From: Methanobrevibacter sp.
GTDB lineage: Archaea; Methanobacteriota; Methanobacteria; Methanobacteriales; Methanobacteriaceae
Assembly (NCBI RefSeq): GCF_015062935.1
Contig: NZ_SUTM01000004.1
Location: 96,851 to 157,741, forward strand
Direction of reading: 5' to 3'
Length of the DNA: 60,891 nt
Shown one piece after another: positions 51,119 to 59,553 of this stretch. The first letter of the stretch is position 1; each line of letters starts with the position of its first letter. A model generated the notes under the pieces. It was not told the origin of the DNA. It worked only from the letters and a program-made list of their open reading frames with translations, and searched no databases. The position numbers and the translations under genes are program-made.

Positions 51119-52087
51119 ATGATTTTGGTTACTGGTGGAGCAGGTTATATTGGTTCCCATACCAATAAGGCATTGCATAATGCGGGATATGACACAGTTA
51201 TAGTTGACAATCTCTGCAAAGGTTATGAAAATTTTGTCAAATGGGGAAATTTTGAAAACTATGACTTTGGTAAAGACAATATTAGAGAAGTTTTTGAAAA
51301 ATATGACATAGATGGTGTTATTCACTTTGCTGCTTTTTCATCAGTAGCAGAATCAGTTGAATTTCCTCAAAAATATTTAAAAAATAATTACAAAAACACA
51401 TTAAATCTCTTAAAAATAATGAGAGAATTTAATGTGGATAAATTTATTCTTTCATCTACAGCTGCTGTTTATGGAAATCCTGAACAGATTCCTATTACTG
51501 AAGATACAGAACTAAAACCAATCAATCCTTATGGGCATTCCAAATTCATCACTGAAAAGGCTCTTCAAAGAGAAGCTGATAAAGGTGATTTTAATTATGT
51601 ATCTTTAAGGTACTTCAATGCCGCCGGAGCTGACTTTGATGGTGAGATAGGGGAACTGCATGATCCTGAAACTCATTTGATTCCTCTGGTTTTAGATGCG
51701 GCAATTGGAAAAAGGGACAGCATATCCATCTTCGGAAGCGATTACGACACTCCTGACGGAACTTGCATCCGTGATTATATTCACGTAAATGACCTGGCGG
51801 ATGCACATATCAAGGCATATGAATATCTGTGCAATGAAAATGAGTCCAATATCTTCAATCTTGGAAATGGTCAGGGATATTCCGTCCGTGAAGTCATAGA
51901 CATGTGCAAAAAGGTCACAAAATGTGATTTTGAAGTCAAGATGGATGAACGCCGTGAAGGAGATCCGGCAATTTTGATAGCGGATTCAACTAAAATCCAC
52001 GAAAAATTAGGATGGACTCCTCAATACGATTTACAGCAGATTGTAGAGTCCGCTTGGAAATGGCATAAAAAAATGAATGTAATTTAG
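51119..52087 (+). CDS. galE: UDP-glucose 4-epimerase
   Basis: Interconverts UDP-glucose and UDP-galactose with bound NAD. The 322-residue short-chain dehydrogenase has LVTGGAGYIGSHT (residues 3-15), HFAAFSSV near 70, the catalytic S-x-x-Y-x-x-x-K set (SSTAAVYG and YGHSK, about 110-148), RYFNAAG near 163 and CIRDYIHVNDLA near 211. Together with galU it feeds galactose-containing envelope glycans. Confidence 0.92.
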   Translation: MILVTGGAGYIGSHTNKALHNAGYDTVIVDNLCKGYENFVKWGNFENYDFGKDNIREVFEKYDIDGVIHFAAFSSVAESVEFPQKYLKNNYKNTLNLLKIMREFNVDKFILSSTAAVYGNPEQIPITEDTELKPINPYGHSKFITEKALQREADKGDFNYVSLRYFNAAGADFDGEIGELHDPETHLIPLVLDAAIGKRDSISIFGSDYDTPDGTCIRDYIHVNDLADAHIKAYEYLCNENESNIFNLGNGQGYSVREVIDMCKKVTKCDFEVKMDERREGDPAILIADSTKIHEKLGWTPQYDLQQIVESAWKWHKKMNVI

Positions 52088-52096
52088 GTAATTTTC

Positions 52097-52993
52097 ATGG
52101 AAAATGAAAATTTTGAATCAAAAATTGATGTTCGAATAATTGTTCAGGGTTTGGATATTGCTCAGCTGGTTTCAAAGGCTGTTAACAATATTCAGCTTGA
52201 ACAGGATTACAATATTATTGTTTCATCTATAATTCCAACTACTGAATTGAGCATAGTCAAAAAAGTGGCTAGCGGTGCTGATATCTTGCTCATTGGCGGT
52301 TATGGTCATGATGAAACATATAATATTCTTTTCAATGAATTGAAAACTGATTTTAATCATGTTGGATTATTTGATTATAACAATATAATTATTGAAGATG
52401 AATCCATTGATTTCAGACTTGCTGAAAAGGAAATATTAAATTCAATAATTAAATCAACATTATCTTATTCTTTAAATTTAATTAACATCCACACTTTAGA
52501 AAATAAATTAATGAAAGTAACTCATAATTACAATAATTTACTCGATGATTATAATAAACTCATTAAGGAAAATGAGGTTTTATCCCAGGAGAATAACGAA
52601 CTGAGGGAAGATATTGATGGGATTAAATCTGATTTTTCAGCATTCAAATTAAGATATGAGGATATTTATTCAAAAGAAATTTTAGAAATTTTTAATCTTG
52701 AAGAACTTTGGCAGGAAACTTTCAGACAGGATTTGGAGGATTATTCAAGAATTGTCATAGCTACAGACAAGTTCAGGCCTGAAAACATTATCGTAGGTCA
52801 AAACTACATTGCGGCTCAAAGCAAACCAAAAGCTGTTGAATGGCTGAATATTGTTAGAACCGCATTAATATTCGTAGATGATAATTCTGAAGATTTAAAA
52901 AAGGATTTAAATAATATTGAAGAAGAAAAAGTTCCAGAAGTTAGAGATTCATATGAGGATATTTCAAACAATTTTGAAAATTTCTGGGATTAA
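52097..52993 (+). CDS. Unknown coiled-coil protein
   Basis: A 298-residue acidic protein. Residues 1-110 look like an alpha/beta domain (DVRIIVQGLD, then GADILLIGGYGHDE), residues about 125-200 are a coiled coil (Asn/Glu/Leu heptads), and the C-terminus contains ATDKFRPENIIVGQNYIAAQ. It has no membrane helix or signal. Start by GTAATTTTC before the ATG. It lies 9 bases from galE but shows no known connection. No family recognised. Confidence 0.7.
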   Translation: MENENFESKIDVRIIVQGLDIAQLVSKAVNNIQLEQDYNIIVSSIIPTTELSIVKKVASGADILLIGGYGHDETYNILFNELKTDFNHVGLFDYNNIIIEDESIDFRLAEKEILNSIIKSTLSYSLNLINIHTLENKLMKVTHNYNNLLDDYNKLIKENEVLSQENNELREDIDGIKSDFSAFKLRYEDIYSKEILEIFNLEELWQETFRQDLEDYSRIVIATDKFRPENIIVGQNYIAAQSKPKAVEWLNIVRTALIFVDDNSEDLKKDLNNIEEEKVPEVRDSYEDISNNFENFWD

Positions 52994-53057
52994 ACATTAT
53001 AATTTTATACTAGTTTTTAGATAACTATTATTATACTATTTTATAGGGAGTTTACAA

Positions 53058-54479
53058 ATGCAAGGTGAGATGGAAGACAAATGCGGTATTGTTGGAATTC
53101 ATTGTTCAGATAATTCTAAAAATGTTGCATCATTTGTTTATTATTGTTTGTATGCTTTACAGCACAGAGGTCAAGAATCAGCAGGAATTGCTACTTTTAA
53201 TCCGGAAAATGGTTTAAATTTCTATTGCGGTATGGGTTTAATAACTGATGTATTTAAAGATGAAAAAATCCACAGTTTACAGGGCAGTATGGCAATAGGT
53301 CATGTAAGATACTCAACTACTGGTCAGTCAAAATTAGAAAATTCACAACCTTTTGTAACTGATTTTGGTGACGGATTTATTGCAATGGCTCATAACGGAG
53401 ATATCGTTAATTCCGAAGAGTTAAAAAATGAACTCATTGATGAAGGATTCTATTTCAAGTCAGATAGTGATTCTGAAGTGATTTGTTATTTGCTTAAAAA
53501 AGAGCATTATGACAATGGTAAAAATGTTATTGAAGCTATTGAAGCTGTATGTAAGAGACTTGTAGGATCATATGCATTGACAATTTTGGTTGATGGTGAA
53601 CTGTATGGAGTAAGAGACCCTATGGGAATCAAACCTCTTGCCGTTGCAAAAAGAGATGATGAATTCATTTTAGCATCAGAAACCGTTGCTTTTGATGTTA
53701 TCAATGCACAATACATTAGAGATATTGTTCCTGGAGAAGTAGTTTACTTTAAAAATGATGAGATTAACTCCCACATGCTGGAAAGTGCTGGAAAATGCAA
53801 ACTTTCACACTGTATGTTTGAATATGTTTACTTTGCAAGGCCTGACAGTACAATCGACGGAATCAATGTTTATCAAACAAGGATGAATATTGGACGTCAA
53901 TTGCATAAGCTGTATCCAATCGATGCAGATGTTGTCATTCCTGTTCCGGATTCTTCCATTCCTGCAGCTATAGGTTATTCCAGAGCTTCCGGAATTCCGT
54001 ATGGTGAAGGATTGATAAAAAATAGGTATGTTGGAAGAACATTCATCATGCCGACACAGGAAGAAAGGGAACTTGCCGTCAGACTCAAGTTAAATCCTAT
54101 AAAGGAAGCCATCAAAGGCAAAAAAATTATTCTAATTGATGACAGTATTGTAAGAGGAACCACTTCAAAACAATTGCTCGACCTTGTAAAAGAAGCGGAA
54201 CCTGCAGAAATTCACTTTTTAGTTGGATGCCCTCCTGTAGTTGCTCCATGTTACTATGGTGTTGCGATGGCAACCAAAAAGGAATTGATTGCTGCAAATT
54301 ATTCTGTTGAGGAAATTCAGGAGCAATTGAACATTGACTCTTTAGGATACATTACATTACCTGCTTTGGTTGATGCAATTGGAATGGATAAGGACGACCT
54401 ATGTTTAGGTTGTCTGAATGAAGATTATCCTACAGAAATTCCTGAAGGTCTTGAAGCTGAAACCTACTACAAGCCTTAA
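53058..54479 (+). CDS. purF: Amidophosphoribosyltransferase
   Basis: First committed enzyme of purine synthesis: PRPP plus glutamine to phosphoribosylamine. The 473-residue protein begins MQGEMEDKCGIVGI; Cys9 is the glutaminase nucleophile exposed after propeptide removal. The PRPP site IILIDDSIVRGTTSKQ lies near 358. The B. subtilis-type [4Fe-4S] ligands are present: Cys in CMFEYVYFARPDS, APCYYG and CLGCLNEDYPT. GGGAG precedes the ATG. Confidence 0.95.
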   Translation: MQGEMEDKCGIVGIHCSDNSKNVASFVYYCLYALQHRGQESAGIATFNPENGLNFYCGMGLITDVFKDEKIHSLQGSMAIGHVRYSTTGQSKLENSQPFVTDFGDGFIAMAHNGDIVNSEELKNELIDEGFYFKSDSDSEVICYLLKKEHYDNGKNVIEAIEAVCKRLVGSYALTILVDGELYGVRDPMGIKPLAVAKRDDEFILASETVAFDVINAQYIRDIVPGEVVYFKNDEINSHMLESAGKCKLSHCMFEYVYFARPDSTIDGINVYQTRMNIGRQLHKLYPIDADVVIPVPDSSIPAAIGYSRASGIPYGEGLIKNRYVGRTFIMPTQEERELAVRLKLNPIKEAIKGKKIILIDDSIVRGTTSKQLLDLVKEAEPAEIHFLVGCPPVVAPCYYGVAMATKKELIAANYSVEEIQEQLNIDSLGYITLPALVDAIGMDKDDLCLGCLNEDYPTEIPEGLEAETYYKP

Positions 54480-54488
54480 AAGATTCTT

Positions 54489-55727
54489 ATGGTTGAATTA
54501 TTAGCTCCTGCAGGAAATTTTATTTCCCTTCGCGCAGTCTTGGAAAATGGGGCAGATGCAGTTTACTTTGGCCTGGATGATTATAACATGAGGGCCAATG
54601 CTAAAAACTTTTCTTTAGATGATTTAAGTCAAGTGTCTAAAATTGCTGGCGAATATGGAGCTAAAACTTATTTATGTACAAATATTATTTTAAATGAACG
54701 TTTGGCAAGTGAACTTCAAAATAATCTTGAAGCTATTTCAGAAAGTGAAATAGACGGACTTATTTTATCTGACATTGGCTTAATTGAAGATACCGTTTCA
54801 AATGGCCTTGAAGCTCACGTAAGCGTTCAGGAAAATGTTACTAATTCTTATACATTAAAGACCCTTAAAAAATTGGGGGCGAAAAGAGCTATCCTTTCAA
54901 GGGAATTATCTCTTGATGAAATTACAGACATTACCAGAAAATCACCAATTGAAACTGAAATTTTTATTCACGGTGCAATTTGCATGGCAATTTCAGGAAG
55001 ATGCTTTTTAAGTTATGGCCTGTATGGAAGAAGTGCAAATTGCGGTGATTGCTTGCAGCCTTGCCGTAAAAACTGGACATTGACATACGAGGAAGGTGAT
55101 GACAATGTCATTAACTTTAGTGATGTTGATGAGGAGAAGTTCATTATTACAGGAAGTGATGATGGAAGCTATAGAACTAATTTTTTCTCTCCAAAAGACA
55201 TGTGCATGATTGAATACATTCCCCAGTTAATGGAAAGTGGAGTTGCATCATTTAAGATTGAAGGAAGGGCAAGAAGTCCTGATTATGGTGCAATGGTAAC
55301 TGGAATTTACCGCCAGGCCATTGACAATTATGAAAAGGATCCTCTGGGGTATGAAGTCAAGGATGAATGGATGGAAGAGCTTTCAAGTGTATTCAATCGT
55401 GGATTCGATACAAACTTTTATTTTTCAACACCTTTCGAGACAAGTGATGACAATCAGTCAAAATATATTAAAAAGGACATAGGGCAGGTGGTTAACTATT
55501 ACAGTAAAGTAAATGCTGCCGAGTTGAGAATTTGGGACGATTTAAAAATTGGGGATAAGATTATTATCCAGGGAAAAACAACAGGTTCCATTACTCACAC
55601 AATAGATTCCATGCAGATTGAAGGCTGTCCTGTGGATAATGTTGAAAAGGGTTGCAATGTAGCCATTGCTTTACCTTCAAAGGTCAGGCAAAACGATTTT
55701 GTATATAAGCTGATTGAAAGGGAATGA
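54489..55727 (+). CDS. U32 family peptidase
   Basis: A 412-residue protein of the U32 collagenase-like family, with MVELLAPAGNFISLRAVLENGADAVYFGL (read as two segments around residue 15), IFIHGAICMAISGRCFLS near 158, the Cys-rich signature SANCGDCLQPCRKNW near 179, and FKIEGRARSPDY near 255. In bacteria U32 proteins act as proteases or in tRNA/ubiquinone hydroxylation with an Fe-S cluster; substrate here unknown. It sits 9 bases after purF. Confidence 0.88.
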   Translation: MVELLAPAGNFISLRAVLENGADAVYFGLDDYNMRANAKNFSLDDLSQVSKIAGEYGAKTYLCTNIILNERLASELQNNLEAISESEIDGLILSDIGLIEDTVSNGLEAHVSVQENVTNSYTLKTLKKLGAKRAILSRELSLDEITDITRKSPIETEIFIHGAICMAISGRCFLSYGLYGRSANCGDCLQPCRKNWTLTYEEGDDNVINFSDVDEEKFIITGSDDGSYRTNFFSPKDMCMIEYIPQLMESGVASFKIEGRARSPDYGAMVTGIYRQAIDNYEKDPLGYEVKDEWMEELSSVFNRGFDTNFYFSTPFETSDDNQSKYIKKDIGQVVNYYSKVNAAELRIWDDLKIGDKIIIQGKTTGSITHTIDSMQIEGCPVDNVEKGCNVAIALPSKVRQNDFVYKLIERE

Positions 55728-55829
55728 CTATGTTAATCTGATATTTATTTTTGTATAATCTCATAGTAATATTGAAAAAAATTATATAGGTAATAAATTT
55801 TATAATATATTTAAAAAGGAGGTATTCTT

Positions 55830-56819
55830 ATTTTTAGTCCAGACATTGTTTATGAGCATGATAATTTTGTCCTTGAAAGATTTGAATTTGAAAACGGAAC
55901 AATACTTGAGGATGTTAATGTAGAGTATATTGCAAAAGGCATCCCCAAATATGATGATGAGGGCAAAATCACTAATGCTATTATTGTATGTCACAAGTAT
56001 GATGGAAATGCCTCTTCACTTGATGATTTGTATGAATTTACCTGTGAAGGAGGTGTTTTTGATTTCCATAAGTATTTTATCATATCAATTTCCTCCTTGG
56101 GAACTCCCGGTTCATGCAGTCCTTCCACTACAGGTTTGAGATACAGATTTCCTAAATATTCATTCAAAGATAAGGTAAACTTCAAAAGGCAGGTCCTGAA
56201 AGAGAAGTTCAATATTGACCATGTTAAAGGTTTTTTTGGAACTGGAATGGGTGGTTATGAAGTATATATGTGGGCCTGCGAATATCCTGATGAGATGGAT
56301 TTTATTATTCTTATGAACAGCTCCTATAAAACAAGCGGATATAGATATGCAGTTGCCAGGGGAATCGAAAGTATTATCGAAGCTACTGATGATTTTTACA
56401 AGGATGTTTATAATGATTCATTGTCAAGAACAATGGTTTCAATCAATAAGATGTTGTATTCCAATTATTTTTCAAAAAGGTCCTTTCAGAAAATGACCAA
56501 TGATGAAATTGATGTTTTGATGGATGATCATGCTGAAGAAAAACTGTTCATGGATATCTATGACTTCAAGTTGCAGAACGATTCCATCCTTAATTATGAT
56601 CTGGAAGATAAGTTATCAAATATCAAAGCAAAGACTTTAGTCATAGCTCCTAAGGATGATTTGTACTTTTCTAAAGAATTTGATATATTGCCTTTGAAGG
56701 ATTTGATTGCTGATTGTGAAATACAAATTTTTGATTTGTCTGATGAGTATTATGAAGGAAACATTGATTTTGCTGAATTTAGCAATATTCTTTATGGATT
56801 CTTGAAGAATTTTGACTGA
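55830..56819 (+). CDS. Degenerate homoserine O-acyltransferase (MetX)-like alpha/beta-hydrolase, apparent AUU start
   Basis: A 329-residue alpha/beta-hydrolase-fold protein aligning with MetX: FVLERFEFENGTILEDVNVEY (about residues 12-32), NAIIVCHKYDGN, SISSLGTPGSCSP where MetX has its N-L-G-G-C-x-G-S region, and EYPDEMDFIILMNSS. The frame is open from an in-frame stop at 55812-55814, yet the first ATG/GTG/TTG is at 56028, which would delete the N-terminal conserved part. A perfect AAGGAGGT (55816-55823) lies 6 bases before ATT at 55830. The nucleophile elbow reads GTGMGG, with Gly139 at the usual Ser; the Asp (about 276) is kept, but no His follows. Probably a non-catalytic paralogue. Confidence 0.72.
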   Translation: MFSPDIVYEHDNFVLERFEFENGTILEDVNVEYIAKGIPKYDDEGKITNAIIVCHKYDGNASSLDDLYEFTCEGGVFDFHKYFIISISSLGTPGSCSPSTTGLRYRFPKYSFKDKVNFKRQVLKEKFNIDHVKGFFGTGMGGYEVYMWACEYPDEMDFIILMNSSYKTSGYRYAVARGIESIIEATDDFYKDVYNDSLSRTMVSINKMLYSNYFSKRSFQKMTNDEIDVLMDDHAEEKLFMDIYDFKLQNDSILNYDLEDKLSNIKAKTLVIAPKDDLYFSKEFDILPLKDLIADCEIQIFDLSDEYYEGNIDFAEFSNILYGFLKNFD

Positions 56820-56910
56820 ATTATTTTTTCATAGCGATTTTCTAAAAATATAATATTGATGTTGACAAATATATTTACATACTTCTTAATTGAAATTATG
56901 AGAGAATTTT

Positions 56911-57705
56911 ATGATTAAAAAAATAGCTATTTATGGAAAAGGCGGTATTGGAAAAAGCACTACCGTCGCCAATTTGTCTGCCATATGGGGCAGTGATGAT
57001 TTGAACTGTCTGGTGATAGGATGTGACCCGAAAGCGGACACTACACGTACGTTATATGGCTCTAGAATTCCAACCATAGTCAACACTATAAAAAACAATA
57101 AGAATTACACAAGAGATGATCTGGTTTTTAAAGGATTTAAAGATATTTTATGTGTTGAAAGCGGAGGACCGGAACCTGGTGTCGGCTGTGCTGGACGTGG
57201 TGTAATTGTAGCTATGAAAAGACTTGAAAAACTGGGCATTTTTGAAGAAGACCTTGATGTTGTCGTATATGATGTGCTGGGTGATGTTGTCTGCGGAGGT
57301 TTTTCAGTGCCGCTTCGTGAAAAATATGCTGATGAGGTTCTGATTGTTACTTCAGGAGAATACATGTCCCTTTATGCTGCAAACAATATTGTCCGTGGTG
57401 TGAAAAAACTTAAGGGTAACTTGAGTGGAATTGTATGCAACTGCAGAAACGTCGACAATGAAGAGCAGATGGTTTCAGACTTTGCAGAAAGGATAGGAAC
57501 ACATGTAATTGGCACAATCCATAGAAGCAATTTAATTCAGGATGCTGAATTAGATGCAAAAACTGTTGTGGAAAAATATCCTGAAAGTGATGAAGCACAG
57601 GAATACCGCAAGCTTGCTTCAAGCATTATGGCCAATGAAAGAATTGCCACTCCGGAACCTATGAGTGATGAGGAATTTGAAGAATTCTTCAGGTCTTATC
57701 TGTAA
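56911..57705 (+). CDS. cfbC: NifH-like reductase of coenzyme F430 synthesis (CfbC)
   Basis: ATP-dependent iron protein that feeds electrons to CfbD for the reductive cyclisation of Ni-sirohydrochlorin a,c-diamide, toward F430 of methyl-CoM reductase. The 264-residue NifH fold has P-loop YGKGGIGKST (residues 8-17), switch GCDPKADTT (about 38), and the two [4Fe-4S] ligand cysteines C93 in GVGCAGRG and C128 in DVVCGGF. In a methanogen without nif genes here this is the expected CfbC; a nitrogenase role is unlikely. TATA-like aaatatatttac lies upstream. Confidence 0.9.
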   Translation: MIKKIAIYGKGGIGKSTTVANLSAIWGSDDLNCLVIGCDPKADTTRTLYGSRIPTIVNTIKNNKNYTRDDLVFKGFKDILCVESGGPEPGVGCAGRGVIVAMKRLEKLGIFEEDLDVVVYDVLGDVVCGGFSVPLREKYADEVLIVTSGEYMSLYAANNIVRGVKKLKGNLSGIVCNCRNVDNEEQMVSDFAERIGTHVIGTIHRSNLIQDAELDAKTVVEKYPESDEAQEYRKLASSIMANERIATPEPMSDEEFEEFFRSYL

Positions 57706-57707
57706 AG

Positions 57708-58187
57708 ATGTATTACTCAACTAATTATTCATCGCCCATTGGCGAAATGTTAATTGCAAGTGACGGTGAAGCTATTTGCGGGACATGGTTTTTTGGCCAG
57801 AAACATTTTCCGTCATCTGAAAATCTGATTAGAAATGATAATCTGGCTGTTTTTGATGATGTTAAAAAATGGTTTGATGACTATTTCAATGGTCTGAATC
57901 CTGAAATTAATTTCAATCTAAATCCTAGAGGCACGGATTTCAGGCTGAAGGTCTGGAGGATATTGCGAGATATTCCTTATGGCAAAACAATGACATACGG
58001 TGAAATTGCTCAAAAGATATCTCCAACAATGTCTGCCCAGGCTGTAGGGGGAGCTGTAAGTCATAATCCGATTGCAGTTATAATACCATGCCACAGGGTT
58101 TTGGGAAGCAATGGGAAATTAACAGGTTATGCAGGTGGACTCAGGAGAAAAATTCAGTTGCTGAATCTTGAGCATGGGCAATTTTAA
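57708..58187 (+). CDS. ogt: Methylated-DNA--protein-cysteine methyltransferase
   Basis: Suicide repair enzyme that moves alkyl groups from O6-guanine to its own Cys. The 159-residue protein has a short N-terminal domain and the C-terminal domain with the helix-turn-helix (YGKTMTYGEIAQKI, GGAVSHNP) and active site IPCHRV (C128). It begins 2 bases after cfbC, so is probably co-transcribed. Confidence 0.93.
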   Translation: MYYSTNYSSPIGEMLIASDGEAICGTWFFGQKHFPSSENLIRNDNLAVFDDVKKWFDDYFNGLNPEINFNLNPRGTDFRLKVWRILRDIPYGKTMTYGEIAQKISPTMSAQAVGGAVSHNPIAVIIPCHRVLGSNGKLTGYAGGLRRKIQLLNLEHGQF

Positions 58188-58258
58188 TTTCATTGTAAAA
58201 TTTAGAATAAATATTTAAATAGTTTTTTAAATAGACTCTTTTTAACGGAGGTTTAAAA

Positions 58259-59062
58259 TTGAATTTTAAAAAAGGGGCACTGCTGATATTCATTTTTGTT
58301 AGTCTGCTAATATGCGTTGGTGCTGTTTCCGCAGAAAATTCCACTGACATTTCTGTTCAGGATCAGGTATCTGATGATGTAGCTCCTGTTGATGAAGTCC
58401 AAAACACTACTTCAGACAATCAGGTTCCAGCTGCTACAAAGCCGGCAGCTACAAAACAATCCAAATCAGTTAAAAAGATTGACACTGATGCTGATGCGGA
58501 TGATGTTGTTGTAGATTACAAGAAAAATGCATATCTAAAAGTTAAAGTCAAAAATGACGATACTGAAAAACCAATAAAAAACCTTAAATTAAAAGTAAAA
58601 GTTTTTACAAAATCAAAAAGTAAAACATACATCATCAAAACAAATTCTAAGGGAATAGCCAAATTCAACACAAAAAGTTTAAAATTAGGCGATCATAAAG
58701 TGATTATTTCATCAGCTGACAGTAAATATAAAGTCAGTGAAAATGCCCATATTTTTGTTGGCAAGAAACACACTATAACCCTTAAACCAAATTCCTATAA
58801 AAAATTAAAAAATAAGGACGTATTGAGGGTTTATACTAGAAGCGATGATGATGAAAAGGAAATTAAAGTAGCTTTCAAAGGGGTTGCAAAAAAATCAAAC
58901 ATTATCAAGGTGGTTTTTTATCTGAAAAACAAATACACTGGCAAAATTGTCAAAAAGGTTGATTATTCTGATTTTGATAATGGAAAATGGAAATATCCTG
59001 ATGAAGACTACTCACTTAGGTACACTGCCGTTAAGGTAAAGATTACCTATGTTACAGTTTAA
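58259..59062 (+). CDS. Small secreted adhesin-like protein
   Basis: A 267-residue secreted protein starting at TTG (58259) with ACGGAGG upstream. The signal peptide ends near residue 26 (SLLICVGAVSA). A Thr/Ala/Gln-rich linker (about 30-75) precedes one Lys-rich Ig-like repeat (IIKTNSKGIAKFNTKSLKLG) and a C-terminal basic beta-rich domain. It shares the repeat type and the TTG start with the adhesins at 1-12 kb but is far smaller. No anchor; role unknown. Confidence 0.78.
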   Translation: MNFKKGALLIFIFVSLLICVGAVSAENSTDISVQDQVSDDVAPVDEVQNTTSDNQVPAATKPAATKQSKSVKKIDTDADADDVVVDYKKNAYLKVKVKNDDTEKPIKNLKLKVKVFTKSKSKTYIIKTNSKGIAKFNTKSLKLGDHKVIISSADSKYKVSENAHIFVGKKHTITLKPNSYKKLKNKDVLRVYTRSDDDEKEIKVAFKGVAKKSNIIKVVFYLKNKYTGKIVKKVDYSDFDNGKWKYPDEDYSLRYTAVKVKITYVTV

Positions 59063-59098
59063 ATGGGAACAAAATTTTTCCCATTATATTTTTTTAGA
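59060..59098 (+). terminator. Hairpin terminator after the small secreted protein
   Basis: The stem aatgggaa/ttcccatt (59062-59069 with 59078-59085) overlaps the stop and is followed by a T-rich tract. Confidence 0.7.
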
Positions 59099-59103
59099 TT
59101 ATT

Positions 59104-59517
59104 ATGGTAACCAAACAAAATAATTATGCTGAATTTGTTAAAGACAATAAAATCCTCAAATCTGCTGTAAATGGATTATATAGGTTTTTGGTAATGTGGA
59201 TTATCAAATATCATAAGTCTATCCATGGATATGCAATCATGAAGGAATTAGACAGGTTCTTTGAAAATCTGATTGATGAAGGGGTTATAAAAAAATCAAA
59301 TCCCAGTAAGATATATCCTATTTTAGCACAGATGGAAGATTACGGATTGATCAGTTCTAGATTAAAGCCCCATAAAGATAAGGAAATAAAATTTTATCAT
59401 ATTACGGAAAAAGGAGAATTTTTCCTGAAGTACATTTTTGACAGATTCATTCTTCATGAAAAAAATGACCAATGGAAACTGATTTATGAGGATTTGTCCA
59501 ATGATTATTCGCAATAG
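59104..59517 (+). CDS. PadR-family transcriptional regulator
   Basis: A 137-residue winged-helix protein with the PadR pattern: HGYAIMKELDRFF (about residues 40-52), SKIYPILAQMEDYGLI (about 68-83) and YHITEKGEFFLKY (about 98-110). PadR proteins repress nearby transporters or stress genes; the MFS gene 36 bases downstream is the natural target. There is no Shine-Dalgarno before the ATG (a T-tract and agattatt), so the transcript may be leaderless. Confidence 0.85.
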   Translation: MVTKQNNYAEFVKDNKILKSAVNGLYRFLVMWIIKYHKSIHGYAIMKELDRFFENLIDEGVIKKSNPSKIYPILAQMEDYGLISSRLKPHKDKEIKFYHITEKGEFFLKYIFDRFILHEKNDQWKLIYEDLSNDYSQ

Positions 59518-59553
59518 AAAGAATTTTTAATTATCATTCCCTAATTTTAAACA

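Noticed and set aside
56028-56819. A short MetX-like gene starting at TTG 56028
   Set aside because: It would drop conserved N-terminal strands that are clearly coded upstream in the same frame, and there is no suitable ribosome site at 56028.
56911-57705. Nitrogenase iron protein (NifH)
   Set aside because: No nifD/nifK or other nif gene is near, and methanogens carry this NifH-like protein as CfbC for F430 synthesis.
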